This document shows, piece by piece, positions 1-8,412 of a DNA stretch of 64,000 nucleotides. Location of the stretch: contig NZ_CP042593.1 of NCBI RefSeq assembly GCF_007995155.1, positions 3,824,001 through 3,888,000 on the forward strand. Direction: 5' to 3'. The stretch comes from Cytobacillus dafuensis. GTDB taxonomy: Bacteria; Bacillota; Bacilli; Bacillales; Cytobacillaceae. The translations under genes were made by a program, and so were the position numbers. The stretch's first letter is position 1. Each line of letters starts with the position of its first letter. The notes beneath the pieces were generated by a model. It saw only the letters and a list, made by a program, of their open reading frames with translations. It made no database searches and was not told the origin of the DNA.

Positions 1-2
1 AA

Positions 3-611
3 ATTCAGGATGGTACATTGTTTATCGATTTAAGCTTTACATTATCAGAAACAGTATTTGGCTTTATTCTCGGTACCATTTTAGGAACATTTCTTGCTGC
101 AATCCTATGGTGGTCACCTTTTGTTTCAAAAATATTAGATCCGTATTTAGTCGTTCTTAACTCCATGCCAAAGGTTGCACTTGGACCAATATTAATCGTA
201 GCGTTAGGTCCTAGCTTCACATCAATTGTCGCAATGGGTGCCATCATTTCCATCATCATTACAACCATTGTCGTGTACACTGCCTTCAAAGAAGTTGATC
301 CAAATTATATTAAAGTGTTACAAACCTTTGGAGCGAAACGGCTGCAAATTTTTAAAGAAGCAATCTTACCAGCTTCCTTTCCAGTCATTATTTCTACACT
401 AAAAGTCAATGTCGGGCTATCTTGGGTTGGAGTCATTGTCGGCGAATTTCTCGTTTCATCAAAAGGACTTGGATATATGATCATTTACGGCTTCCAAGTA
501 TTTAATTTCACCCTAGTGATGCTGTCACTTCTTGTCATCGCCATCTTTGCGACCGTTATGTATCAGCTTGTTGAACTGCTTGAGAAAAAATTAATAAAAA
601 ACGGATCTTAA
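3..611 (+). CDS. ytlD: ABC transporter permease, SsuC/TauC type (5' partial)
   Basis: Inner-membrane permease of a nitrate/sulfonate/taurine-type ABC importer. The frame is open to the left window edge, so the N-terminus is missing; the TTG at 18 is only the first start-like codon. About 200 residues are visible with five or so hydrophobic helices. The EAA-type cytoplasmic loop that contacts the ATPase is seen as [20 protein letters not shown], followed by the GVSWVG-like helix ([13 protein letters not shown]) typical of the family. It lies tail-to-tail with the NUDIX gene, the same neighbourhood as ytlD-ytkD in B. subtilis (from memory), which is why that symbol is offered. The substrate cannot be read from the permease. 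Confidence 0.8.
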   Translation: MQDGTLFIDLSFTLSETVFGFILGTILGTFLAAILWWSPFVSKILDPYLVVLNSMPKVALGPILIVALGPSFTSIVAMGAIISIIITTIVVYTAFKEVDPNYIKVLQTFGAKRLQIFKEAILPASFPVIISTLKVNVGLSWVGVIVGEFLVSSKGLGYMIIYGFQVFNFTLVMLSLLVIAIFATVMYQLVELLEKKLIKNGS

Positions 612-613
612 AA

Positions 614-639
614 AAAACGGCATAAAAAAATGCCGTTTT
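614..639. terminator. bidirectional terminator between ytlD and ytkD
   Basis: Nine-bp stem AAAACGGCA/TGCCGTTTT around an A-rich loop, in the gap between two convergent genes, so it can serve both. Confidence 0.8.
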
Positions 640-1107
640 CTAATTTGCTGCCATTATTTTGCTAACACTTTTTTCAATGACCTTATCCTTCATAATAAAA
701 CTGTACTGTGAGTCCCATCTTAATTTTAATATATCTCCTTCAACGAGAACGGGCCCTGAAGTCTCGAAATAATGTTCCTTCCTTACCATTTCATCAATGA
801 TTCCATAGAAAATTGCTTTCACAAATGTCGTACCATCTTGGGTAACTTCATATTCACCAATGAATTGTAATTTTGAAATAGTGGCACCGGCTTCTTCCAT
901 TACTTCTCTTCTAGCCGCTTCCTCCAAAGATTCACCTATCTCAACCTTCCCCCCTGGGAATTCCAATCCCCTTTTTGAATGGTTTGTTAGCAGCCATTTA
1001 TCTCCTAATTTACAAATGACCAGAACATGTTCAGGAAGTTTATCGAAAGAACCAGGTTTATATGAGAGTCGGACCGAACCACCAATTGCATCTTTAAAAG
1101 ATTCCAT
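640..1107 (-). CDS. ytkD: NUDIX hydrolase YtkD-like (nucleoside triphosphatase)
   Basis: 155-residue NUDIX hydrolase. The Nudix box is complete around residues 52-75: GGKVEIGE followed by REVMEEAG, matching G-x5-E-x7-REUxEExGU. B. subtilis YtkD is described as a MutT-like 8-oxo-dGTP/RNA triphosphatase, about 158 aa; length and neighbours fit. I place the start at the ATG at 1107 because AGAGGGAT lies about 7 nt upstream and family members begin near this point; a longer frame reaching 1143 has no ribosome site. A cytoplasmic housekeeping or anti-mutator role is inferred from the family only. Confidence 0.8.
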   Translation of the reverse strand: MESFKDAIGGSVRLSYKPGSFDKLPEHVLVICKLGDKWLLTNHSKRGLEFPGGKVEIGESLEEAARREVMEEAGATISKLQFIGEYEVTQDGTTFVKAIFYGIIDEMVRKEHYFETSGPVLVEGDILKLRWDSQYSFIMKDKVIEKSVSKIMAAN

Positions 1108-1154
1108 ATTATCCCTCTTTTCAACTATGGAAATATATTTCAATTATAACTTGT

Positions 1155-1207
1155 ATAAAGTGATTCTTCCATCAGCCGGGTCTTACTGCCCGTTAATCTA
1201 CGATAAA
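1155..1207 (+). repeat. R1 repeat, 53-bp short form (copy a)
   Basis: Keeps only the two ends of the R1 family. The left end is ATAAAGTG..CTTCCATCAG and the right end is TCTTACTGCCCGTTAATC then ACGATAAA. The whole interior (about 220 bp in full copies) is absent. The join falls in the GTGGGGG-like motif that full copies carry twice, here decayed to CCGGG. It sits in the gap between ytkD and the lipoprotein gene at 1337. Confidence 0.85.
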
Positions 1208-1336
1208 TCTCCTATTGCTAATGTCCTATTTTATTTGGATTTTTTTGTGAATAAAGTATGAAGTTTCATATTTTTGAAACCAGCACCTAATTTTTCCGTA
1301 TATAATAGGTGAATAAACATAAAGGAGTGTCAAATT

Positions 1337-2203
1337 TTGAAAAAAACATTATCGATTTTAACAGGCTTTTTTCTTATTTTTATGTTAGCGGCATGTAATC
1401 AAACAGCCGAGCCTGTTAATGAACCTTCAAAAAATAACGGAAAAAGTGAAAAGCAATCAGAATTAACATTGGAAGAAGTATTTAAGAAATCTACAGAAGC
1501 TTCTAGCAATCTGAAAAGTTTTGCTGTGAAAATGGATATGGAGATGGATATGAGCTCTGATGTAGAAGAATTAAATATGAAAACACAATCAGAGATTGAT
1601 ATGAAAGTCGTTACTGAGCCAATGGCATTTCATCAAAAAATGGCTATGACAGTGGCAGAAGAATTATTCGAAACAGAGAGTTATTTTTCAGAAGACGGTA
1701 TGTTCTTCTATGAACCTACTGGACAGCAATGGATGAAGTTTCCGCAAGATATGACAGAAGCATTCTTACAAATATCTGGCCAGCAACAAGCAAATCCTGG
1801 TGAAGAACTCCAAAAATTACAAGGGTTTGTAGATGATTTTACTTTTGAACAAGATTCAAAAAATTATATACTTAAATTAAATGCATCAGGTGAAAAATTT
1901 AGCGAGTTTATTAAAGAAGTGGCCACTAAAACACTTCCTCCAGAAATGGCAGGAGATGAAGAAGCGCTAAATGAAGTGTTAAAAAATATGAAAATTAATA
2001 AGGTAAATTACGAATTCTTAATTAATAAAGAAACATTTTATCCAGATGCTGTAATTGTGGATATGGAGATGGAAATGACAGCTGAAGGTCAAACCATGGT
2101 AATGAAGCAAAAAGTGAACGGTCAATATTCAGATTATAATAAAGTTGATACCATTACCGTTCCTCAAGAAATCATCGATTCAGCAGTAGAAATGGAAATG
2201 TAA
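1337..2203 (+). CDS. lipoprotein, DUF6612-like
   Basis: 288-residue predicted lipoprotein. A short positively charged N-terminus and hydrophobic segment end in the lipobox LAAC (Cys20), followed by a charged, Asn/Lys-rich linker. The rest alternates acidic and Met-rich strands (MDMEMDM, MEMEMT) as in the DUF6612 family of Bacillus lipoproteins, a LolA/LppX-like beta fold by analogy. The start is TTG, chosen because AAAGGAGTG lies 8 nt upstream. The gene is monocistronic, with a terminator hairpin about 40 bp downstream. It is anchored on the outer face of the membrane; its function is unknown. Confidence 0.75.
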   Translation: MKKTLSILTGFFLIFMLAACNQTAEPVNEPSKNNGKSEKQSELTLEEVFKKSTEASSNLKSFAVKMDMEMDMSSDVEELNMKTQSEIDMKVVTEPMAFHQKMAMTVAEELFETESYFSEDGMFFYEPTGQQWMKFPQDMTEAFLQISGQQQANPGEELQKLQGFVDDFTFEQDSKNYILKLNASGEKFSEFIKEVATKTLPPEMAGDEEALNEVLKNMKINKVNYEFLINKETFYPDAVIVDMEMEMTAEGQTMVMKQKVNGQYSDYNKVDTITVPQEIIDSAVEMEM

Positions 2204-2242
2204 TAAAAAAGTATATAATCGCTTCTTAACATTAGATTGGGA

Positions 2243-2266
2243 GAAATCGGCAAGTGAGCCGATTTC
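2243..2266. terminator. hairpin between convergent genes
   Basis: Nine-bp stem GAAATCGGC/GCCGATTTC with a 6-nt loop in the convergent gap, just beyond the stop of the minus-strand gene. Confidence 0.65.
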
Positions 2267-2267
2267 T

Positions 2268-2594
2268 TCATTCTGTATCAACTAATATCCCCATACTTTG
2301 GATATGCCTTCTTGCTTCTTGATCCCCAAGCTGATAGATCATTTCATACACTTTCCTAATGGTTGAATCATAGGCATCATTATCTTTATCATCGTGGTAT
2401 TCGATGAATGGAATATGTGCTCTGAAGAAGTTCATCCACTCTGTAGAATAATTTTGATTGAAATAATCACGAAGCTCAATAATCTCGTCATCTGTTGCTT
2501 CAATTTTAAAGTCCCATGATGAATCTGTTTTACTTTGCGAGATTTCCCCGGTTTCAACCTTTATATAATAGGCTTTCTTGTTTTCACTCATCAT
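2268..2594 (-). CDS. conserved hypothetical protein (108 aa)
   Basis: Small acidic soluble protein with no signal peptide or membrane segment. Visible traits are an N-terminal strand-rich part (AYYIKVETGEI), a Trp/Phe-rich centre (STEWMNFFRAHIPF) and a C-terminal helix ending QEARRHIQSMGILVD. I recall similar short Bacillus proteins being labelled hydrolase/acyltransferase without support, so no function is given. The start is the double ATG at 2594/2591, preceded by AAGGGGAT. Single gene, convergent with the DUF6612-like lipoprotein gene. Confidence 0.7.
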   Translation of the reverse strand: MMSENKKAYYIKVETGEISQSKTDSSWDFKIEATDDEIIELRDYFNQNYSTEWMNFFRAHIPFIEYHDDKDNDAYDSTIRKVYEMIYQLGDQEARRHIQSMGILVDTE

Positions 2595-2817
2595 TTCATC
2601 CCCTTTTTGTCGTCTAAAATAAGCTCCTTACACATTTTTCATTATTTATGGTTTCCCATTACCCGATTAATAATTATGCATTTATATAAACATTCTTAAG
2701 ATATTCCATAAAATAAAAATTTTTAAAAGCTAATTTTGCAAATAATGAATATTTCTTATCATGAAGGGGATTCAATTAGTATAAAATATAAAAAAATATT
2801 AGTTGGAGGTGAAAGGA

Positions 2818-3075
2818 TTGAAAATTATTGATGAACTATACGAGCTTTATCGTCATAAGCTTACTGGAGATGAAGAAGATATCGATATGCTTGCCTTTGC
2901 ATTTTTAGAAGAAATGAAGAGAGAGGATTTATTAAAGATGATTCACGATTTAGATAACCAAGAGCTTTATGATTTAATGGGCCTTTATTTAATCGAGAGT
3001 TTAAAAGGAAAGTTTGCAAATGAGGATTTCAGAAGGCAGCATAGTCCCAATATATCACATCGGAATATACATTAA
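2818..3075 (+). CDS. DUF6154 family protein
   Basis: 85-residue acidic, helical cytoplasmic protein beginning MKIIDELYELYRHKLTGDEE, a signature I associate with the Bacillaceae family DUF6154. The TTG at 2818 is chosen because GGAGGTGA lies 5-6 nt upstream; the more upstream TTG at 2803 overlaps that ribosome site. No catalytic motif is visible. Followed by a strong terminator, so probably monocistronic. Function unknown. Confidence 0.75.
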   Translation: MKIIDELYELYRHKLTGDEEDIDMLAFAFLEEMKREDLLKMIHDLDNQELYDLMGLYLIESLKGKFANEDFRRQHSPNISHRNIH

Positions 3076-3103
3076 ATATTTTTTGTTACATATCTAGTTC
3101 ATT

Positions 3104-3139
3104 AGAAAGGCTTGTCTTATTAAAGTGACAAGCCTTTCT
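3104..3139 (+). terminator. intrinsic terminator after the DUF6154 gene
   Basis: Thirteen-bp stem AGAAAGGCTTGTC/GACAAGCCTTTCT, 28 bp after the stop codon. Confidence 0.85.
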
Positions 3140-3325
3140 CTCCTATCCCCATTACGCTTATGTACGAATGGAAGTTATGAAGCTTGACGTAAGGACCGTC
3201 CAATTGGCTGCCTGCTTATTCACCACTTAAATTAAGAGGATTGCTTAAGTTTTAACTAGCGATAAAATCCCATCTCCATACATCCATTTTCATGGTAAAC
3301 TAATAGTGTGAAGGGGGGAGTAAGC

Positions 3326-3493
3326 ATGGTAATCGTTTTAGCCATCTCAGTACTCATTGTCGCTATTGTTATTGTGCTAGCTGTGACGACAACATCTAAA
3401 GCATATACATATAAACACACTGTAGATCAAATAGATCATTTACACGATAATCAGAATCAAGAGGAATTGAATAATGAGAAAAGGACTTCTTAA
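3326..3493 (+). CDS. ytzI: YtzI-like small membrane protein
   Basis: 55-residue protein: one N-terminal transmembrane helix (VIVLAISVLIVAIVIVLAV), then a polar tail starting SKAYTYKHTVDQID. The KHTVD motif and the position beside luxS fit YtzI of B. subtilis. The ATG at 3326 is used because GGGGGGAG lies 6-8 nt upstream. A single-pass orientation with the tail in the cytoplasm is likely but not shown. Function unknown. Confidence 0.7.
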   Translation: MVIVLAISVLIVAIVIVLAVTTTSKAYTYKHTVDQIDHLHDNQNQEELNNEKRTS

Positions 3494-3522
3494 CATTCTT
3501 GTCTAATTTATATGAAATAAAT

Positions 3523-3555
3523 AAAACCGGGCTGACATTGTTCAGTCCGGTTTTT
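3523..3555. terminator. terminator between ytzI and luxS
   Basis: Imperfect hairpin with CCGG..CCGG clamps and a T-run on the plus side (A-run at the other flank), between two convergent genes. Confidence 0.7.
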
Positions 3556-3562
3556 CAATATT

Positions 3563-4036
3563 TTATGCAAATACTTGCTTTAAATCTTCTTTGGATTGTT
3601 CTTGCCAGAAACGCATTAGCCTCTTGGCGCCGTCTAGATCATGGAGCTTCGCTTGGCCACATTGTTTTTCATTGGCTGCTGGAATTTCAGTAATATCTAC
3701 TGCATCTTTCATTGTATCATGAAGCAAATCAATGATTTCCTCTACTGATGGTTCACCACTTACAACTAAATAAAAACCGGTTTGACATCCCATTGGGGAA
3801 ATATCAATAATATCAAAATGGTCATATTTCTCTGAATGCTTACGAATATTAAATGCGAGAAGATGTTCCAATGTGTGAATAGCATCTGGCTTCATTGCTT
3901 GTTTATTAGGCTGGCAAAATCGAATATCAAATTTATTGACCACTCCATCTGATCCAACTTTATGAATTCCACAATGTCTAACATACGGTGCCTTAACTGC
4001 ATTATGATCTAAATCAAAGCTTTCAACTGAAGGCAT
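3563..4036 (-). CDS. luxS: S-ribosylhomocysteine lyase LuxS
   Basis: Cleaves S-ribosylhomocysteine to homocysteine and DPD, the AI-2 precursor, in the activated methyl cycle. 157 residues starting [20 protein letters not shown], the usual N-terminus. The metal-binding motif HTLEH and the third ligand Cys in GCQTGFY are present, as is the RHCG segment with the catalytic Cys. The start at 4036 is preceded by AAGGAG at 8 nt; longer in-frame extensions are not family-like. The neighbours ytzI and yidD (ytjA) match the B. subtilis luxS locus. Confidence 0.97.
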   Translation of the reverse strand: MPSVESFDLDHNAVKAPYVRHCGIHKVGSDGVVNKFDIRFCQPNKQAMKPDAIHTLEHLLAFNIRKHSEKYDHFDIIDISPMGCQTGFYLVVSGEPSVEEIIDLLHDTMKDAVDITEIPAANEKQCGQAKLHDLDGAKRLMRFWQEQSKEDLKQVFA

Positions 4037-4194
4037 CTTCATCACTCCTTGACTATTTCTTCCATTGTAACTCATATTCCGAGTATATTCATCAAATTTA
4101 TTGTATTTAATCAAAACATTTCTCTTTCGACTATTTTTCAATAATATGCTATCTTTTTATCAATAATACATGATACTAAGAACGGAATGATGAA

Positions 4195-4425
4195 ATGCTA
4201 AAAAAAGCTTTGATTGCCTTCATTCGCTTTTATCAAATTGTGATTTCTCCACTTAAACCGCCTACTTGCCGTTTTTATCCGACATGTTCACATTACGGGC
4301 TTGAAGCCGTCAAACGATTTGGAGCCATTAAAGGAGGATGGCTCGCGATTAAAAGGATTTTAAAATGCCATCCTTTTCACCCAGGTGGGTTTGACCCTGT
4401 ACCAGAAAAAAGGAATAAAGAATAA
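4195..4425 (+). CDS. yidD: membrane protein insertion efficiency factor YidD
   Basis: 76-residue YidD (YtjA) protein, associated with the YidC/Oxa1 insertion machinery. It has an N-terminal amphipathic helix ([14 protein letters not shown]) and the three conserved cysteines in [10 protein letters not shown] and [10 protein letters not shown], complete for the family. Its TAA stop (4423-4425) is the left boundary of an R1 repeat, so the first bases after the stop are repeat sequence. Divergent from luxS. Confidence 0.95.
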   Translation: MLKKALIAFIRFYQIVISPLKPPTCRFYPTCSHYGLEAVKRFGAIKGGWLAIKRILKCHPFHPGGFDPVPEKRNKE

Positions 4426-4695
4426 AGTGAAACTTCCATCAGTGGGGGTTTTTCGACGCACAGGACGTGCTAGTGCCGACGTTGCCACAGGACGTGGCGT
4501 TCTTAGTCGGCTTCATCCCCACTGATGGTTAGTTGAACCAATCACGCTCAAAACGCCACGTCCTGTGGCTTTCGCCTGACTAGGACATCGTGTCCGTCGT
4601 CGGGCCTTTACGGTCAGTTGAGCCCCCACTTAGGTTTCTTTGATTCTCTCGCAAACTTGAAGTGGGTGTCTTACTGCCCGTTAATCTGCGATAAA
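4422..4695 (+). repeat. R1 repeat, full length (copy b)
   Basis: 274 bp from ATAAA (4422-4426) to ATAAA (4691-4695). Hairpin I pairs CCATCAGTGGGG with CCCCACTGATGG. Inside it is a 48-bp module (4454-4501) of two small hairpins with AGGAC loops. 4484-4501 is perfectly complementary to 4552-4569 further on. Hairpin II pairs the GTCAGT..CCCCCACTT side with AAGTGGGTGT..ACTGCCCG. No reading frame is conserved among copies. Confidence 0.9.
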
Positions 4696-4739
4696 ACTTG
4701 TCATTTGCCAAATACAATTGGTTCATGACAAGTTTTTTT
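4694..4739. terminator. terminator downstream of yidD and repeat
   Basis: Eleven-bp stem AAACTTGTCAT/ATGACAAGTTT followed by a T-run on the plus strand, with an A-run at its left for the opposite direction. Confidence 0.75.
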
Positions 4740-4758
4740 CTATCCAAATTCTTATCGG

Positions 4759-5322
4759 TTAATCATCGTATCCGTTTACTACAACTTTCAATTCTCCTGT
4801 ACTCGGTTCAATGACTAATCCATGTACTGGAACATCATTAGGCATTAATGGATGTTTTTTTACCATGTGGACACTATGCACAACACTTTCCTCGACATTA
4901 TCAAAGCCTTTAAGCCATTCCCTAACATCAACACCTGAATAGGTAAACGTGTCAAGCGCCTCTTCTGATTTTCCCCGCTTTCTCATGCTTTCCAACATGC
5001 TATCAGGCTTCATTCCACTCATTCCGCAATCATAATGCCCAATGATAAAAACTTCCTCTGCTTGAAGCTCATAAACGGCAACAAGTAGGCTTCTCATAAT
5101 ACTTCCAAATGGATGTGTAACAAGAGCACCTGCAGTTTTTACAATCTTGACATCGCCATTTCGAATATTCATTGCTCGCGGAAGCAGTTCAACTAATCGT
5201 GTATCCATACATGTCAATAAAACCATACGTTTATTTGGAAATTTGGTTGTTGTAAATTCTTCATATCTTTTTTCTTCTACAAATTCATTATTAAATTGTA
5301 AAATTTCATCTAGTAATTTCAT
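4759..5322 (-). CDS. ytiB: beta-class carbonic anhydrase (YtiB-like)
   Basis: 187 residues. Interconverts CO2 and bicarbonate in the cytoplasm. Zinc ligands are visible as Cys in LLTCMDTRL (with the catalytic Asp-Arg pair) and His/Cys in GHYDCGMSG. No signal peptide. Start at 5322 rather than the ATG at 5328: AGGAG stands 9 nt before the former but only 3 nt before the latter. Length and location near luxS/yidD match B. subtilis ytiB. Divergent from the zinc-binding lipoprotein gene, whose Zur boxes lie in the shared intergenic region. Confidence 0.9.
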   Translation of the reverse strand: MKLLDEILQFNNEFVEEKRYEEFTTTKFPNKRMVLLTCMDTRLVELLPRAMNIRNGDVKIVKTAGALVTHPFGSIMRSLLVAVYELQAEEVFIIGHYDCGMSGMKPDSMLESMRKRGKSEEALDTFTYSGVDVREWLKGFDNVEESVVHSVHMVKKHPLMPNDVPVHGLVIEPSTGELKVVVNGYDD

Positions 5323-5434
5323 ATGCATGATCTCCTATTAAAATTTTTTACTAATACAAGGATACAAAATAAACATTTAATAGACAAATTTTATTCTTGA
5401 TTTTTATTTATTTCTTATGTAAAATTACATTTGG

Positions 5435-5453
5435 AATCGTAATGATTACGAAT
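5435..5453. promoter_or_regulatory. Zur box (upstream copy)
   Basis: Palindrome TCGTAAT-G-ATTACGA within AATCGTAATGATTACGAAT. It matches the Bacillus Zur operator (AAATCGTAATnATTACGATTT type) and lies upstream of a zinc-binding lipoprotein gene. Confidence 0.85.
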
Positions 5454-5484
5454 TGCAAAAGATTTAGAAATTTTTTTAAACTTC

Positions 5485-5505
5485 AAATCGTAATGAATAC
5501 GTTTT
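5485..5505. promoter_or_regulatory. Zur box (downstream copy)
   Basis: AAATCGTAATGAATACGTTT, one arm perfect and the other with one change, 22 bp before the start codon of the zinc-binding protein. Two boxes suggest cooperative repression by Zn-loaded Zur. Confidence 0.8.
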
Positions 5506-5527
5506 TGATTGGAGGGGAGAAAGAGAA

Positions 5528-6475
5528 ATGAAGAAATTATTACTTTTTTTATTTATTTTTAATCTGATTTTAACAGGGTGTACCACTAAAAAAGAGAGTC
5601 CGAAAAAAAATGACAATAAATTAACGGTTTATACAACTGTTTATCCATTACAATATTTTACTGAACGCATTGGCGGTGACTATGTAGAAACCCATTCTAT
5701 ATATCCACCAGGTGCTGATGAACATACATTTGAGCCCACTCAAAAAGATATGATTAAATTAGCTGATGCAGACCTATTTATTTACATTGGACTTGGATTA
5801 GAAGGTTTTGTTGAAAAGTCAAAAAAAACATTGAAAAACGAACATGTTAAACTAATTTCAGCAGGAGACAATGTTCATTTAGATTCAACTGCAGCAGAAG
5901 ATGGACATCATGAGGATGGGGAACATCATGAAGATGACGGCCACAACCATGGTGGCATCGATCCGCATGTATGGATTGATCCTGTTTATGCAAAGGAGCT
6001 TGCAGAAGCTGTTAAAGATGCACTTCTTGAAGAAATGCCTGAACATAAAGATGAATTTATCGCAAATTATGATGAATTAATAAAAGAGCTCGATCAACTA
6101 AATGCAGATTTCGAGCAAGTGGCAAATCATGCGAAGCATAAAGAAATTATCGTTTCCCATTCTGCTTATGGATATTGGGAGAAAAGATATGGAATAAAGC
6201 AAATCGGTGTTTCAGGTCTTAATACATCAAATGAACCATCACAAAAGCAGCTTGAAAAAATCATCAATGTAGCAAAAGAGCACGATTTAAAATACGTATT
6301 TTTTGAACAAAATGTAAGCTCAAAGCTAACAGAAATTATACAAAAAGAAATCGGTGCCGAACCGCTAGTACTGCATAATTTATCAACTTTAACAGATAAT
6401 GACATTAAAAATAATGCCGACTATTTTTCTATTATGAAAGATAATTTGCAAGCACTTGAAAAAGCATTAAATTAA
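5528..6475 (+). CDS. znuA: zinc ABC transporter substrate-binding lipoprotein (ZnuA/AdcA-like)
   Basis: 315-residue cluster A-I metal-binding lipoprotein. Signal peptide with lipobox LTGC (Cys18), then TTVYPLQYFTERIGGD and GADEHTFEPT, where His is a metal ligand. A His/Asp-rich loop (about residues 119-142: HHEDGEHHEDDGHNHGG) precedes DPHVWIDP. Further ligands are in VSHSAYGYW and FFEQNVSS. The His-rich loop indicates zinc rather than manganese. Two Zur boxes sit directly upstream. No znuC or znuB follows: a terminator comes 2 bp after the stop, so the ATPase and permease must be elsewhere. Confidence 0.92.
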   Translation: MKKLLLFLFIFNLILTGCTTKKESPKKNDNKLTVYTTVYPLQYFTERIGGDYVETHSIYPPGADEHTFEPTQKDMIKLADADLFIYIGLGLEGFVEKSKKTLKNEHVKLISAGDNVHLDSTAAEDGHHEDGEHHEDDGHNHGGIDPHVWIDPVYAKELAEAVKDALLEEMPEHKDEFIANYDELIKELDQLNADFEQVANHAKHKEIIVSHSAYGYWEKRYGIKQIGVSGLNTSNEPSQKQLEKIINVAKEHDLKYVFFEQNVSSKLTEIIQKEIGAEPLVLHNLSTLTDNDIKNNADYFSIMKDNLQALEKALN

Positions 6476-6477
6476 AG

Positions 6478-6500
6478 CCTCTCATTTGAGAGGTTTTTTC
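6478..6500 (+). terminator. intrinsic terminator after znuA
   Basis: CCTCTCA/TGAGAGG stem followed by TTTTTT. Confidence 0.9.
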
Positions 6501-6620
6501 GCTTTCATTAATCGTATTTGACTTCCTTCTATTGGCACGAATGAAGGATATTGTCTATACAAAACCTATAATAGGGTTCTAAGCCCTATCATTTATAGAA
6601 ATTTTAAGGAGTGCTGCGCA

Positions 6621-6773
6621 ATGGCTAAAGACGTTTTATGTGAAGTCAACAATTGTTCATATTGGGCAAAAGGAAATAAATGTGCTGCTGAACAAATTTA
6701 TGTTGTGAGCCATAAGGGAAATACAGCAGATAACAGCAAGGAAACCGATTGTAAAACCTTTGAACCTTCTTGA
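6621..6773 (+). CDS. DUF1540 small Cys-rich protein
   Basis: 50-residue protein MAKDVLCEVNNCSYWAKGNK..., with four cysteines in the order C-x4-C-x8-C and a C-terminal Cys (TDCKTFEPS). This is the single-domain DUF1540 pattern common in Bacillus spore-formers. AAGGAG stands about 10 nt before the ATG. The pattern suggests a small metal-binding knuckle; that is family inference. Lone gene; function unknown. Confidence 0.8.
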   Translation: MAKDVLCEVNNCSYWAKGNKCAAEQIYVVSHKGNTADNSKETDCKTFEPS

Positions 6774-6796
6774 TTTTAAAAGTGAAGAAATAGGGT

Positions 6797-6903
6797 TGTC
6801 CCATAAGGTGTCTGGCATCCACTTAATACACTTTATCTAGAATCTCTCTCGCTTATTGATACTAGATATTGTTCGTGGTGCCAGACACCTTACTTTTGGG
6901 ACA
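6797..6903. repeat. inverted repeat containing GGTGTCTGGCA / TGCCAGACACC
   Basis: 107-bp imperfect palindrome. The left arm starts TGTCCCATAAGGTGTCTGG; the right arm is GTGGTGCCAGACACCTTA then TTTTGGGACA. It ends 3 bp before the menE stop and could act as its terminator or be an inserted palindromic element. Confidence 0.7.
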
Positions 6904-6905
6904 CC

Positions 6906-8396
6906 TTATCTCTTCATATTTTTATTTAACAATAAGCGTAAATTTCTCCGCAAAATCTTCTTTGCTGCATTTCTCGGAATTTCATCAATGATATAGATTT
7001 TTTTAGGAACCTTGTATTTAGCTAATTTTTCTAAGCAATATTGAATCATTTCCTCTTCCTTCATATCTTTTTTAATCGTTACAAAAGCTATGGGAACCTC
7101 CCCCCATTTTTCATCCTTCATACCGATGACTCCTGCATCCGATATATTTGGATGGGAAACAAGTACCCCTTCAATTTCTGCTGGGTATATATTCTCTCCT
7201 CCAGAAATGATTAAATCAGAACGGCGGTCTAATACAAATAAAAATCCATCAGAGTCCAAATATCCTATATCACCTGTTGATAACCAGCCATCTACAATTC
7301 TTTTAGCTGTTTCCTCTTCTCTATTCAAATAACCAATCGTTATATTTGGTCCCTTAACAAGGATTTCGCCCGCTTCATTTGGTTTTGCGTCCTTACCATT
7401 AGAGACTATTATTTTTAACTGAGAAGGAAATAAAGCCTTACCTGCAGATCCGAGCTTGCTAATGCTATATTCTGGAGAAAGAGTAACAATTTGAGACGAA
7501 GTTTCAGTCATGCCGTATGTTTGGTAGACAGGGATCAGTTTGAACATACATTTTTCAAGCAGTCCCCTAGGTGCAGGTCCACCACCAAGCAGCATGCAGC
7601 GGAAATGCTCTGGAAGCCTTTGATCCCCTAATTCCTCTTCTATTCGAGTTAGCATGGTACTAACAACGGACATAATGGTTACTTTTTCATTTTCAATCAA
7701 ATCAATTGCTTTCTTCTCATGAAATGAATCAAGAATCACCATTTTCATTCCATAAATAATGCTGCGCATGAGGATTGAATATCCGCTAATATGAAATAAA
7801 GGTACCGCACAAAGCCAGCAGTCTTGTTCAGTCAGACCAAGATTTAAGGCAGAGCCAATAGCACTCCACATATGATTTCCATAGGTTTGTAGAACCCCTT
7901 TTGGAAATCCTGTCGTCCCAGACGTATACATGACTGTACAAACTTCATTAAGATTCATTTCATTCACAACGATAGGTTCTACAAACGGTGAATTGAACAA
8001 ATCTTCTTTATTAATAATGGTTACGTTTGGAAGGCTCTTCTCCATTTCTTTGCTCTTAAGAGTGAATAGCTCCTCTGTTATCAAAAAAAGAGAATCTGAA
8101 TCTTCCATTTGCCATGCAAGCTCATGAGCAGTTAAACGGTTATTTAAAATAACAGCCTTAACCCCTAATAACTGAAAAGCTAAGTAAATAAAAGCAGAAT
8201 CTGCATGATTAGCAAGAAGTACTCCAGCAAACTGCCCCCTTTTTAACCCAAGACTTGTTAATTGCCCAGCAATATGAAAGGCTTTATCAAACACATCTGA
8301 AAATGTATACGTTTGATCTGCGAAATAAATCGCAGGTCTATCTGGAGTTAAAGAGGCTCTTTTAAGTAAGAAATTTTGCATCATCTGATCGTTCAA
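6906..8396 (-). CDS. menE: 2-succinylbenzoate-CoA ligase MenE
   Basis: Activates o-succinylbenzoate with ATP and CoA in menaquinone synthesis. 496 residues, ANL adenylate-forming superfamily. The ATP-binding loop MYTSGTTGFPKG, the A5 motif YGMTETSS, the hinge region TGDIGYLDSDG..RRSDLIISGGENIYP and the C-terminal catalytic Lys region (PRNAAKKILRR) are visible. I take the TTG at 8396 as start because GAGGTG lies 6 nt before it and the MenE-like MQNFLLKRASLTPDRPAI follows; the frame upstream of it reads through a hairpin repeat. It is separated from menB by 450 bp with two repeats and a terminator, so it may have its own promoter. Confidence 0.95.
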   Translation of the reverse strand: MNDQMMQNFLLKRASLTPDRPAIYFADQTYTFSDVFDKAFHIAGQLTSLGLKRGQFAGVLLANHADSAFIYLAFQLLGVKAVILNNRLTAHELAWQMEDSDSLFLITEELFTLKSKEMEKSLPNVTIINKEDLFNSPFVEPIVVNEMNLNEVCTVMYTSGTTGFPKGVLQTYGNHMWSAIGSALNLGLTEQDCWLCAVPLFHISGYSILMRSIIYGMKMVILDSFHEKKAIDLIENEKVTIMSVVSTMLTRIEEELGDQRLPEHFRCMLLGGGPAPRGLLEKCMFKLIPVYQTYGMTETSSQIVTLSPEYSISKLGSAGKALFPSQLKIIVSNGKDAKPNEAGEILVKGPNITIGYLNREEETAKRIVDGWLSTGDIGYLDSDGFLFVLDRRSDLIISGGENIYPAEIEGVLVSHPNISDAGVIGMKDEKWGEVPIAFVTIKKDMKEEEMIQYCLEKLAKYKVPKKIYIIDEIPRNAAKKILRRNLRLLLNKNMKR

Positions 8397-8412
8397 TATT
8401 AACACCTCGAAA

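Noticed and set aside
4422..4695. R1 as a riboswitch
   Set aside because: Copies occur in both orientations, after stop codons as well as before genes, with mobile-element-like borders; not a gene-leader pattern.
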